Assembly: GCF_003048675.2 (NCBI RefSeq) | Contig: NZ_CP060707.1 | Span: 1,736,001-1,800,000 of the forward strand | Source: Campylobacter concisus | Lineage (GTDB): Bacteria > Campylobacterota > Campylobacteria > Campylobacterales > Campylobacteraceae | Reading direction: 5' to 3' | DNA length: 64,000 bases | Part shown: one piece after another, positions 21,622 through 30,463 of the stretch | Layout: the number at the start of each line of letters is the position of its first letter | Numbering within the stretch: the first letter of the stretch is position 1 | Program-made: the position numbers and the translations under genes | The notes under the pieces: generated by a model | Database searches by the model: none | Told to the model about the DNA's origin: nothing | Seen by the model: the letters and a program-made list of their open reading frames with translations, nothing else

Positions 21622-22482
21622 ATGAAGAAAATTTGGTTAGTTTTATCTATATTTACAGCGAGCTTATGCGCTAGAGAAAACCCATTTATGCCTATTAGTG
21701 AGCTAAACACAAGCGTTATGACGACAAATGTCGTAGAAAAATATGACAGTTTCAACTCGCTCTCGTTTAAATTTCCAAGCGATGCGATGCTTTTGCTTGA
21801 TGTCACCATAAGATACAGAGCAAATGACGGCAGCATAAAAGAAAAAAGACTAACCGATATAAACAAAACTATCGACTGGAACGATGAATTTGCCCTAAGC
21901 AAGATGAAAAATCCAGAACCAGTCGCAGCTAAAAAACTAGACGTCTCAGTCACGATGGCAGAGGTGCCAGCTCAAAAGGTTAGCACGCCAGTGATAATAG
22001 AAAAAAATGAGACTAAAATTTCAAACAAAGATAGAAATAAAAGCTCAGATGTGCCAACTCCAAACGTCGTGGTGATCGACCTTGGCACAAAAAAAGTAAA
22101 AGAGCCAGCTAAACCTGGGCAAAAGGTAGTCGAAGTAAAGATCGAGCCTACCACAAAGCCTGTTGGGGAGACAAAAAGCAGCGAAAAAGAGGTTAAATTT
22201 TTAGGGTTTATCAGCTTTTTAGCGCATGAAAAAGAGCTAAATATCATCACAAAAGCTAAAAATTTAAAGCACTTTGCCTATGAAAAAAACAAGATCGTGC
22301 TTGACTTTGCAAAACCTCCAAGAAGCTTTAAAACAAGAAATTTAAAGCTTGAAAACGATACTTTTAAAAACGTCATAATCGGCTGGCATGACAAGTATTT
22401 CAGAGTGGTTTTAGAGCTTGATAAGATACATAAATATAAGCTTGAAGCTGCTGAAAATGGATATGTGCTTAAGCTTTTATAG
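21622..22482 (+). CDS. cgpA: AMIN-domain periplasmic protein, CgpA-like N-glycoprotein candidate
   Basis: 286 residues with signal peptide (MKKIWLVLSIFTASLCA), a Lys/Pro-rich middle (about 100-190) and a C-terminal AMIN-type domain (about 200-285; VKFLGFISF, VVLELDKIHKYKLE). AMIN domains bind peptidoglycan or target envelope complexes. Position after recA-eno-DivIC matches C. jejuni Cj1670c, called CgpA and known to be N-glycosylated. Four D/E-X-N-X-S/T sequons are visible: ELNTS, DINKT, EKNET and DRNKS, the last two in the flexible middle. Glycosylation itself is inferred. Confidence 0.82.
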   Translation: MKKIWLVLSIFTASLCARENPFMPISELNTSVMTTNVVEKYDSFNSLSFKFPSDAMLLLDVTIRYRANDGSIKEKRLTDINKTIDWNDEFALSKMKNPEPVAAKKLDVSVTMAEVPAQKVSTPVIIEKNETKISNKDRNKSSDVPTPNVVVIDLGTKKVKEPAKPGQKVVEVKIEPTTKPVGETKSSEKEVKFLGFISFLAHEKELNIITKAKNLKHFAYEKNKIVLDFAKPPRSFKTRNLKLENDTFKNVIIGWHDKYFRVVLELDKIHKYKLEAAENGYVLKLL

Positions 22483-22545
22483 TTTTTGATGTTTAAATAG
22501 CATGCCTTTTAAATTTCTCTTGGTCGTAATCAGAAAAAAGTTTAG

Positions 22546-22659
22546 CCAGTGCAAGAAGCCCTTGGGCATGCAAGTCTAAATACCTCACGAATTTACACGC
22601 ACTTTGATAGTGATAAGCTAAAGCTTGCTGCCAAAGTGGCTGAGGATCTAGCGAACTAG
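22546..22659 (+). pseudogene. C-terminal remnant of a XerH-type tyrosine recombinase
   Basis: In one frame this stretch reads VQEALGHASLNTSRIYTHFD, followed by SDKLKLAAKVAEDLAN and a stop. LGH.S..TT.IYTH is the hallmark end of XerC/D/H recombinases and contains the catalytic His and Tyr. An in-frame stop lies immediately upstream (22543-22545) and no other part of the gene is visible, so this is a 37-codon fossil. It is too short for standard gene calling. The conserved wording suggests a fairly recent loss or a break-point duplication. Confidence 0.75.
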
Positions 22660-22879
22660 AGCGCTCAATAATAGAGCAAACTAGCTATACTAAATTTAAC
22701 CCATATAAATTTAAAACATCAAATTTAACTATGAAGCCGTATAAATATGTGAGAATTTTTAGCTTATAAGCAGTCTAAAAGCTTACTCTGTATCTAAATT
22801 TACGACACAAGAACAAAAAGCCGCACGAAAATGAAATTTGGCAAGCAAATTTTACTCTGCTCACCAAATTTATATCAAA
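22660..22879. other. Intergenic region between recombinase remnant and ttrA
   Basis: AT-rich sequence without an open frame. I see no tRNA, clean hairpin or obvious dif-like 28-mer that I could defend. It would hold the terminator of ttrBA and possibly more eroded recombinase DNA. Confidence 0.4.
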
Positions 22880-25870
22880 CTAGCCGATCTTTCTTATCTT
22901 TGCAGGCAGTGCTTGTCTAGCGCAAGTGCCCACCAGCCAGTCATTTAGGCTAAATTCGCCATTTCTTTTTGGATCAAGAAGTCCAAGCTTGTTGTGATTG
23001 ACCCCTTTTTCTAAATTTGCTATCCCAAAAGCTGGCTTTCCATCGACGATGTGCGTTCTTATACCAAACTCATCATGGCCAAATCCATGCTCTATGCTGA
23101 TAACCCCGCTAGCAACGCCGTCAGTTACAAATGCCTCGCCAACTTGCGCTCCATAAGGCGTAGTCACTTTGACCTTATCGCCTGAGCGAATGCCCTGCTC
23201 GCTCGCTACGTCTGGCGCTATCCTTACGAAGTTGCTAGGATGAACGGCTCTTAGTCTTGGGCTAACAAATGTGTAGAAGTGCTGGATATTTGACTTTCTT
23301 GAGCTAACTGTGTATTTCCACTCAGAGCGTGGGAAAAATTTCTCAAGCGGCGTGCCGTCACTTGCTACTGGCAACATTAGACTTGGCACTCCTGGCATAT
23401 ATTCGCCTGTTACCGAGTGTCTGTGTCCGCCAAGTGGCTCATAGTAGATAGAAGCTGGCGTAGGTGCTGGCACTTTTACGGTTGCTTTATCGCCCTTGTA
23501 CGCGCTCTCGTAGCTATCATATCTACCGCCTTTTGCTAGCACGTGCGCTACTTTTGGCCTCTCTTCGTCTTTTAGATAAGGATCAAGCTTTGTCATCACT
23601 CTTGATATCTTACTAAGCTTTTTGTCCTCGTCGCTTATATCTTTCACTCCCTCGCCGTCAAAGGCTAAATTTGCTAGTGCAGCTGCATAATACTGCTCTT
23701 TTACGTCAAGGTCCATGAAATTTCCGTCTTTGTCTTTGAAAGCATTTTTACCAAAGCCTTTTAGTCCAAGCCTCTTTGCTACGGCTATATAAAACGCCTC
23801 AACGTCGATCACGCCGCCATTTTTATCCTTTGCCTGCTTTGAACTAACGGCTGGATAGCGCACGACTGAAGTTTTAGCGATCGTTCCCCAAAGAGAGTTT
23901 GGAAGTGCCCAGTTTTCTAAATTTACCCCGTCTGGAACGATGTAGTCAGCATAGGCGTTTGTCTCGTTCATAAAGGCATCTATACCCACGAAAAGTGGTA
24001 AATTTTTACTATCTTTTAGTGCGTCTAAAACAGCTCTTTCAAGGCCTGCTTGGCCGTAAAGTACGTTTGTCATGTAGTTTATGAAAACTTTTACTTTGTA
24101 TGGGTAGCCAGCCTTGTGGCTCGTGAGCGTTTCGTTTACAAGTGGCATAGAGATAGGATACCATGGCTGAGTTGATGGATAGCCGCTACCGCCAGCTGCT
24201 ACTTTGCGCTTATACTCAGAGCTTGTTTCGTAGTATTTGCCTGATCTTGATAAATTTAGACCATTTGGCTTATAAGCGCCCTCAAAGCTCTCAAGGTCAT
24301 ATCTGCCCTTTAAAAACTCGTGTGTGCCGGCACTTGCATTGACGTTGCCGCCTTTATAGCCATAAGTGCCCATTAGCGTGTTTAGACAAAGTATCGCAAA
24401 AGTAGTCATACCAGCTTGCGTATGCATCATACCGCCATGCACGTTTGTGCTCACTTGTCTGCCATTTTTGGTGAAATTTTCGCAAAGCCAGATGATATCT
24501 TCAACGCTAACACCGCAAATTTTTGAGTACTCATCTAGGCTGTGCTTATAAGCTGACTCTTTTAAAAGCTGCATTGAGCTTTTTACCTCGACTTTTTTGC
24601 CGTCTATTAAAATTTTGCCTTTGTAGTAGAGCTTGGCTGGTTCATTTACCTTGTAGCTTTGTATCTTGCCATCTTGCGAGCAGACCTGCCACTCGTTATT
24701 AATAAGTGCAAATTTGCCGTAGTCTTTGTGTCCTTTTTCGGTGATGACTAGATGTGTGGCGTTACACCAGTGTATCTCGCCTGCAAGTTTTGCTTGGTCT
24801 AAATTTGGCTGTATAAGGTAGTTTGTAGTGTATTTTTCATTTTCTATGATCCAGCGTATCATCGCCATGGCTAGAGCTGAGTCAGTGCCTGGCTTTATCG
24901 CTATCCAGCGGCCTTTGTCTGAAGAGGCGTATTTTACAGCATTTGTAACGCTTGGGTCGACCACTGCATAACTAAAGTCATCTCTAGTGCCTCTTGCGTA
25001 AGAGAGCATTTTTGCCTGTTTTTGGAAAGGGTTGCCACCATTTGACGGCGAAGTGCCCCAGTAGATAACAAATTTAGAGTTTTCATAGTCTGGTTTTGTG
25101 TGTGCAAAGCCCTTTGCGTTGTGCGTGATCTTGCCACCGACCCTAAAGCCGCCACCGCAAATTCCGCCGTGTGAGTAGTGATTTATAGTGCCAAATGACT
25201 TTTTGACAAAGCGATCGACGATGTCAGAGCGTCCGTCATATAGGTAAAAGCTTAAAAATTGATTGCGCTTGGTGCCATACTCTGGGTTTTCGCTGTCGAT
25301 TAACTCGTCGCTATATATCGCTCTTAGTCCGTCCACGTGCCCCTCGCCAAAGAGATCTCCGCCCTCTACTACCTCTTCTACTAGCTGCTCAAAGCTTATG
25401 CTCTTCCACTTGCCCTCGCCCCTTTTGCCAACTCTTTTTAGTGGCGTTAATATCCTTGCGGGTGAGTCTATCATCTCAGGCAATATCGCCCCTCTAGCGC
25501 AAACTGTGGCTCGCTTTTCATCTTCGCCGCTTAGTGTTGTGGCAAGCAAAGCATCATTTATCGATGTGTCAAAATTTGCCCAGTGTACGTTTGAGAGTGG
25601 ATGGTATGGGTTGCCGCTACATCTTAAAACGCGGTCGTTTTTGTCATCTACGTGAAGTCTTATGCCACACTTTGTCGTACAGCCGTGACACATTGAAAAG
25701 ACAACGCTATGTCCGTCATTAAGTGAAATTTTGCCATCTTTTACGCTAAATTCAGGCTCTAGTGAGTTTGACTGCGGTTTGTAGTCGTCTTTTTCCCCAT
25801 CTGCTAGCACAGCGCTCGCGGTTAGTGTTGAGAGTACGGCTGATCTTTTTAAAAATTCTCTTCTTTGCAT
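22880..25870 (-). CDS. ttrA: Tetrathionate-reductase-like molybdopterin catalytic subunit
   Basis: 996 residues. A twin-arginine signal (MQRREFLKRSAVLSTLTASAVLA) sends the folded enzyme to the periplasm. The [4Fe-4S] site is CHGCTTKCGI (about 60-69) plus a distal Cys in RATVCARGA, followed by the family's GNPYHPLS. A cysteine in the GGICGGGFRVGG loop is the likely Mo ligand. The C-terminal domain has the molybdopterin-binding VKVTTPYGAQVGEAFV barrel. Length and motifs are closest to TtrA; thiosulfate/polysulfide (PhsA/PsrA) or arsenate (ArrA) reductases are the alternatives. It lies 13 bases after ttrB in one operon. No TtrC anchor gene follows. Confidence 0.75.
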   Translation of the reverse strand: MQRREFLKRSAVLSTLTASAVLADGEKDDYKPQSNSLEPEFSVKDGKISLNDGHSVVFSMCHGCTTKCGIRLHVDDKNDRVLRCSGNPYHPLSNVHWANFDTSINDALLATTLSGEDEKRATVCARGAILPEMIDSPARILTPLKRVGKRGEGKWKSISFEQLVEEVVEGGDLFGEGHVDGLRAIYSDELIDSENPEYGTKRNQFLSFYLYDGRSDIVDRFVKKSFGTINHYSHGGICGGGFRVGGKITHNAKGFAHTKPDYENSKFVIYWGTSPSNGGNPFQKQAKMLSYARGTRDDFSYAVVDPSVTNAVKYASSDKGRWIAIKPGTDSALAMAMIRWIIENEKYTTNYLIQPNLDQAKLAGEIHWCNATHLVITEKGHKDYGKFALINNEWQVCSQDGKIQSYKVNEPAKLYYKGKILIDGKKVEVKSSMQLLKESAYKHSLDEYSKICGVSVEDIIWLCENFTKNGRQVSTNVHGGMMHTQAGMTTFAILCLNTLMGTYGYKGGNVNASAGTHEFLKGRYDLESFEGAYKPNGLNLSRSGKYYETSSEYKRKVAAGGSGYPSTQPWYPISMPLVNETLTSHKAGYPYKVKVFINYMTNVLYGQAGLERAVLDALKDSKNLPLFVGIDAFMNETNAYADYIVPDGVNLENWALPNSLWGTIAKTSVVRYPAVSSKQAKDKNGGVIDVEAFYIAVAKRLGLKGFGKNAFKDKDGNFMDLDVKEQYYAAALANLAFDGEGVKDISDEDKKLSKISRVMTKLDPYLKDEERPKVAHVLAKGGRYDSYESAYKGDKATVKVPAPTPASIYYEPLGGHRHSVTGEYMPGVPSLMLPVASDGTPLEKFFPRSEWKYTVSSRKSNIQHFYTFVSPRLRAVHPSNFVRIAPDVASEQGIRSGDKVKVTTPYGAQVGEAFVTDGVASGVISIEHGFGHDEFGIRTHIVDGKPAFGIANLEKGVNHNKLGLLDPKRNGEFSLNDWLVGTCARQALPAKIRKIG

Positions 25871-25883
25871 TGCTTATCTCCTT

Positions 25884-26621
25884 TTACTGTGCTATCTCTT
25901 CACTCCAGCTGATAACCTTTTGATATCCGTTTTCAAGCTCGAGTTTCTTATCGTTTTTAGCCAAAATTTCGCTGACGCCGTGGTAGAACACCTGTGGATT
26001 TGTATTTTTAGGGCTATCGATGACCATAGTCTCATGCGTGGCTAGAAATTTTCTGATATTTGAGTTAGGATCGTTAAGATCGCCTATTATACGGCTACCG
26101 CCCACACAGCTCTCTACGCATGCTGGCTGAAGTCCCGCTCTTAGTCTGTGGTCGCAGAAGGTGCATTTATCGGCTTTGTAGGTATGCAAGCTAAGATATC
26201 TTGCGTGATATGGACAGGCCTCCACGCAAAGCGCACAGCCTATGCACTCTTTTGTGTCGATCTTTACGATACCGTTGCTTCTTTGGTAGCTTGCGCCAGT
26301 TGGACAAACATCTATACAGGCTGGTTTGTTGCAGTGGTTGCAAAGTCTTGGAAGTGAGGCTATGACCGCCATTTTACCGCTTTTATCTTTTGCCTCGTAC
26401 TCAGAAACGATGGTCCTAAAAGCGCCTGGTTGAACGTCGTTTTCCAACATACAGCTCATAGTACATGACTGACAGCCAACACATCTTGTTATATCTATCG
26501 CCATGCCGTAGCGAACGCCACTACCGCCAAAGTCCTTTGGTGCTGCTTTTAGCGCAGTCGTAGCGAAAAACAGTCCTGCAGCTGTGATGAAGCTGCGACG
26601 AGAGTTTAGGGTCTGTTGCAT
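25884..26621 (-). CDS. ttrB: Tetrathionate-reductase-like iron-sulfur subunit
   Basis: 245 residues with a twin-arginine signal (SRRSFITAAGLFFATTALKA) and four Cys clusters for [4Fe-4S] centres: CVGCQSCTMSC, CNHCNKPACIDVC, CIGCALCVEAC and CTFCDHRLRAG...ACVESC. The GVRYGMAID opening and CVGGSRIIGDLNDPNS near the end match TtrB closely. It passes electrons to TtrA. I start at 26621, where AAAGGAGA precedes the ATG and the Tat motif falls at residue 9; a longer frame to 26705 only adds AT-rich leader. Normally an integral TtrC delivers electrons from quinol, but none is seen here. Confidence 0.82.
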   Translation of the reverse strand: MQQTLNSRRSFITAAGLFFATTALKAAPKDFGGSGVRYGMAIDITRCVGCQSCTMSCMLENDVQPGAFRTIVSEYEAKDKSGKMAVIASLPRLCNHCNKPACIDVCPTGASYQRSNGIVKIDTKECIGCALCVEACPYHARYLSLHTYKADKCTFCDHRLRAGLQPACVESCVGGSRIIGDLNDPNSNIRKFLATHETMVIDSPKNTNPQVFYHGVSEILAKNDKKLELENGYQKVISWSEEIAQ

Positions 26622-26807
26622 AAGAAATTCTCCTTTCTTTTTAGAAGTTTTTCTTATTTTAACATAGTAAATTTTTTTTATAAAGTTTATTTTATCTTTT
26701 TGCAAAATGTATTAAATTTTGAGAATTTTTGTAGCACTTTGTGAGTAAAATTTGAAGTTAATTTTAGAGAGAAAAAGATAGAAATTTAGCTTCTATCTTT
26801 TTTAAAT

Positions 26808-27938
26808 TTATGCTTTGTGGTTTAGCATATAAAGGCGGATGACTTGCTCGGCAGTCATCTTTAAATTTCTAAGGGCATTATCTTTTCGCATGGCTTCTTC
26901 AAGGCTCATTGGCTCATTTAGTATGCAAAAATAGGCATCTATGCCGTGTTTATGGCAGTCTTTGGCGCACCTTTGCACGCTTCCAGCAAGCGCGATGACT
27001 GGCTTATGATGCCTCTTAGCTAGCTTTGCCACGCCTGTTGGGGTCTTGCCCATAGTGCTTTGAAAGTCCATGCGGCCCTCGCCAGTGATGACAAGATCGG
27101 CCTTTTTTATCTCATCTTCAAGTGCGATGGTCTGCGTGATGATCTCGATACCGGGCCTAAGTTTTGCGCCCAAAAATGCAACAAAAGCAAAGCCAAGTCC
27201 GCCAGCTGCTCCAGCGCCCTTTTGCGTGTGAAATTTAGTGCCATTTTTCTCTTTTACAAGCCCCGCAAAGTGCTTTAGACCATCATCAAGCTGCTTTACC
27301 ATGCGGCCATTTGCACCTTTTTGTGGAGCATAGACGTAGGCTGCACCCTTTTGTCCGTAAAGTGGATTATCCACGTCACAGGCGATTAAGAATTCACACT
27401 CTTTTAGCTCTTTTATAGCCTCTTCATCTGAAAAGTCGCAAATTTGAGCTAGATCTTCGCCTTTGCCCTCAAGCAAAGCGCCATTTTTGTCATAAAATTT
27501 AAAGCCAAGAGCGCTTAGCATGCCTATGCCAGCATCATTTGTAGCACTTCCGCCAATGCCTATGATAAATTTCTTAGCACCTTTACTAATGGCATCTTTT
27601 ATCATCTGACCAAAGCCAAATGTGCTAGTTTTCATAGGATTTCTCTCATCAGGATTTATAAGAGTAAGCCCAGAAGCGCTTGACATCTCAAGTATGGCAA
27701 GATCATCTTTTAGAGCATATCTAGCTAAAATTTCAGTGCCAAGCGGGTTTTTGACGATGGTATCTATAAATTTAGCATCAAGTGCGTCAGCCATAGCCTC
27801 TACGCTGCCCTCACCGCCGTCAGCTACTGGTTTTACTACGACGTCGCAAAACTCTTCAAGGGCTTCTTTTATAGCAAGGCCCGCCTCAAGCGAGCTTAGC
27901 GAGCCTTTTAATGAATCTATCGCAACCAAAATTCTCAT
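26808..27938 (-). CDS. Glycerate kinase (GarK/GlxK family)
   Basis: 376 residues. It phosphorylates D-glycerate to 2-phosphoglycerate. Seen: DSLKGSLSSLEAG (N-terminal phosphate loop), KPVADGGEGSVEAM (about 40-53), GIGGSATNDAGIGML (about 124-138), KGAGAAGGLGFAF and ITGEGRMDFQSTMGKTP. It overlaps the stop of the preceding transporter gene (ATGA), so the two form an uptake-and-activation pair. Product feeds directly to enolase, which is encoded in this window as well. Confidence 0.93.
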   Translation of the reverse strand: MRILVAIDSLKGSLSSLEAGLAIKEALEEFCDVVVKPVADGGEGSVEAMADALDAKFIDTIVKNPLGTEILARYALKDDLAILEMSSASGLTLINPDERNPMKTSTFGFGQMIKDAISKGAKKFIIGIGGSATNDAGIGMLSALGFKFYDKNGALLEGKGEDLAQICDFSDEEAIKELKECEFLIACDVDNPLYGQKGAAYVYAPQKGANGRMVKQLDDGLKHFAGLVKEKNGTKFHTQKGAGAAGGLGFAFVAFLGAKLRPGIEIITQTIALEDEIKKADLVITGEGRMDFQSTMGKTPTGVAKLAKRHHKPVIALAGSVQRCAKDCHKHGIDAYFCILNEPMSLEEAMRKDNALRNLKMTAEQVIRLYMLNHKA

Positions 27939-29329
27939 AAAAGCACCAAAGATAGTATATAAACGCTGATCATACCAACAACACCCATGATAAATGTCAT
28001 CGCTGTTTGAGTACGGTAGCCTTGATCTGCAGTCATCTTACTAAAGTTTGTCACGACCCAGAAGTAGCTGTCGTTTGCGTGAGATACACACATCGCACCT
28101 GATGCTATCGCCATGACACAAAGTGCGGCTGAAATTTCGCTCGTAAAGCCAAGTGTGTGCATGAGCGAGTTGTCAGCGCTAAATGCACCCATGATAGAGG
28201 CTGTCGTGATGATAGCCACAGTCGAGCTTCCTTGAGCGGTTTTTAGCACGGCTGAGATGATGAATGGGAAGAAAATTCCTATCGCTTTTATAGTTGAAGC
28301 ATTTTCTTTTATGAAATTTACAAATCCAGCCTCAGTGATGACGTTGCCCAAAACGCCGCCAGCTGCAGTGATAAAGAGTATAGGACCAGCGATCTTTAAT
28401 GATTCGTTTGTTATATGGTCAAATTCTCTCATCTTTTTAGTTTCAGCTAGTAAAAATACGCAAAAGATCACGCCGATCGCAAGGGCGATGATAGGGTTAC
28501 CTAAAAATAAAAATATCTTTGGCAAGAGCGCAGCTTTATCAAGCATGCCTTGCTTTGCCAAAACGTCTACGACAGAGCCAACTGCCATGAAGATGATAGG
28601 CATGATGATAGGAGCAAGGCTCAAAAATCCGCTAGGCAATTTGCCAAATTTATTTAAAAGCTCCTCGTAGCTAGCCGTTATCGTAGCGTCAGCTTCTTTG
28701 TCACTGATAGTTACGCTTTTGGCGATGCTTTTTGAAAAGAAATAAACAGCTACCAAAACAGGCACCGAAACTACTGTACCCATGATGATGACAAGAAGTA
28801 AATTTCCGCCAAGGCCAAGTGTGCCAGCAGCGGCTATTGGGCCAGGAGTAGGCGGGATGAAGACGTGAGAAGCGTATAGACCGCCGCTAAGTGCTACTGA
28901 CATAGCAACTGGGCTTGCTGAAATTTTCTTATAAAGTGCCTCGCGGATAGAGTTTAATACGACAAAACCGCTATCGCAAAATACAGGGATGCCTACAACC
29001 CAGCCCATTATAAGCATGGCAAACTCAGGGCGTCTTTGTCCGACTAGCTTTACGACCATGTCAGCTAGCTTTAGCGCAGCTCCCGTTTTTTCAAGCACTG
29101 TGCCGATGATCGTTCCAAAGATGATGACGATGCCGATGCTCTTAAATGTGCCACTAAAACCAACGCCTATCATCGCTGGGATCTTGGATAGATCGATACC
29201 TGCGACTATTGCTAGCACTAAAGATATACTCATAAGTGCCAAAAATGGATGCACCTTGAACTTTGAGATCATAAGGATCATAAGGATGATTGCTATAACA
29301 AAACAGACAATCAAAGCTATACCGCTCAT
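27935..29329 (-). CDS. GntP-family permease, probably glycerate/gluconate:H+ symporter
   Basis: 464 residues, about 12-14 membrane helices. GntP-family features include PFLALMSISL, the FIPPTPGPIAAAGTLG loop (about 160-175) and a C-terminal VSHANDSYFWVVTNF segment. I chose the ATG at 29329 (AAGGAG site just upstream) over the longer frame starting at 29371. Translationally coupled with glycerate kinase, so D-glycerate is the most likely substrate rather than gluconate. Confidence 0.9.
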   Translation of the reverse strand: MSGIALIVCFVIAIILMILMISKFKVHPFLALMSISLVLAIVAGIDLSKIPAMIGVGFSGTFKSIGIVIIFGTIIGTVLEKTGAALKLADMVVKLVGQRRPEFAMLIMGWVVGIPVFCDSGFVVLNSIREALYKKISASPVAMSVALSGGLYASHVFIPPTPGPIAAAGTLGLGGNLLLVIIMGTVVSVPVLVAVYFFSKSIAKSVTISDKEADATITASYEELLNKFGKLPSGFLSLAPIIMPIIFMAVGSVVDVLAKQGMLDKAALLPKIFLFLGNPIIALAIGVIFCVFLLAETKKMREFDHITNESLKIAGPILFITAAGGVLGNVITEAGFVNFIKENASTIKAIGIFFPFIISAVLKTAQGSSTVAIITTASIMGAFSADNSLMHTLGFTSEISAALCVMAIASGAMCVSHANDSYFWVVTNFSKMTADQGYRTQTAMTFIMGVVGMISVYILSLVLL

Positions 29330-29371
29330 GAAAACTCCTTTATTGTGAGATTTTGCTAGTGATTTTAGCAA

Positions 29372-29494
29372 AATTTGCTTATATTTTTTCTAATATTTTT
29401 AAGTTTTTCTATTAGTTAAATTTTTTTCATTATTCATGTAAATTTTAGGTTATCTGCCCAAATTTAGCCACTTTATAAGATTAAATTTTTAAGG
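29372..29494. other. Intergenic region between pldA and the permease
   Basis: AT-rich spacer on the 5' side of the permease gene and the 3' side of pldA. Contains T-rich runs that could be a promoter for the permease, but no clean box that I can defend. Confidence 0.3.
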
Positions 29495-30463
29495 TTATTT
29501 TAAAATAACAAAGCCAAGACCAACCTTATCTGTGTGCCTATCATAATCTATCAAGCTCTCGCCGTATCCAGTAAAATACTGCAAATAGCCATAAACGCCG
29601 GTTGAAAATATCTGAAACATATATGAAAGTTCAGCCGCGCCTTTATTTGTTTTATCAAAATGTAAGTTATTTCTTAGCATTAGGCTAAAGATGTGGTCGT
29701 TTAGGTTGTAGCTAAGCCTTACGTCGCCGTGTCCGATGTACTTTAAAATGTCCTTATTGTCGCCCTTGTCCCCAACGACTATCCAAGCTCTTGGCGAGAC
29801 GCTAAAGTTGCCATAGACAAAGTCGCTTTGCACGTAGACTCTGTTCCAGCTCCTTGATTTGCTGCCATCTCGTCCATTTGACTCATGCAAAAGGCCAAAT
29901 TTTAGATTTTGGATGCCGATTTTCTCTAGATATTTTGGTGAGGCAAAATTTAAGAAAATTTCTGGCTGATAGTTTGTCTCGCGAAACGGCGATGACTTTT
30001 TAGTGATCTGCCACCACGAAGTCTGCGTATAGGCTGCCACTAGGCTCTCTCTAAGACCAAAAACATCGTAAAATAGCGGCTTTGCAAGGCTTATTTGAAA
30101 CTTGGTCTCAACGCTTTTTCGCCCATCATCTGGCACAGTTTTAGCGTAAGTTACTGGCAAAAGGTAGTTAAATTTATAAAGCTCGATGCCAAGCGCGTTT
30201 TGCAGATGATGTTCAGCCTTGTTTTCTTGTGTGATCTTAGCCTGCTTTACCTTTGCTTCTGGCGTCGCTGGCTCGGAATTTAGACTAGCCTTGGAGGCTA
30301 AGCCTTGCGCATTTATAGAGTTTGCGGCAATGCTTTTATAAATTTGCATAGCACCCTTTATATCGCCACTTTGCTCAAGTGCCTGCGCTCTTTGAAACTC
30401 GCTAAGTTCGCTTGCTGCTAAAAGGCTAAAGCCAAGAGCCAAAAATAGTATAATTTTAGGCAT
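29495..30463 (-). CDS. pldA: Outer membrane phospholipase A (OMPLA)
   Basis: 322 residues: signal peptide (MPKIILFLALGFSLLAA), an N-terminal helical extension, then the 12-strand barrel. The active-site signature HESNGRDGSKSRSWNR (about 193-208) contains the His-Ser-Asn triad residues of OMPLA. It hydrolyses phospholipids that reach the outer leaflet and contributes to haemolysis in Campylobacter. It overlaps the mobA stop by eight bases, as in other genomes where mobA and pldA are adjacent. Confidence 0.95.
   Translation of the reverse strand: MPKIILFLALGFSLLAASELSEFQRAQALEQSGDIKGAMQIYKSIAANSINAQGLASKASLNSEPATPEAKVKQAKITQENKAEHHLQNALGIELYKFNYLLPVTYAKTVPDDGRKSVETKFQISLAKPLFYDVFGLRESLVAAYTQTSWWQITKKSSPFRETNYQPEIFLNFASPKYLEKIGIQNLKFGLLHESNGRDGSKSRSWNRVYVQSDFVYGNFSVSPRAWIVVGDKGDNKDILKYIGHGDVRLSYNLNDHIFSLMLRNNLHFDKTNKGAAELSYMFQIFSTGVYGYLQYFTGYGESLIDYDRHTDKVGLGFVILK

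Noticed and set aside
22880-25870. Assignment as polysulfide or arsenate reductase
   Set aside because: CxxCxxxC site, GNPYHPLS motif, the length and the neighbouring TtrB fit tetrathionate reductase better, though not conclusively.
26622-26705. Longer start for ttrB
   Set aside because: It would place the Tat motif after 36 residues of AT-rich leader; the AAAGGAGA site supports 26621.
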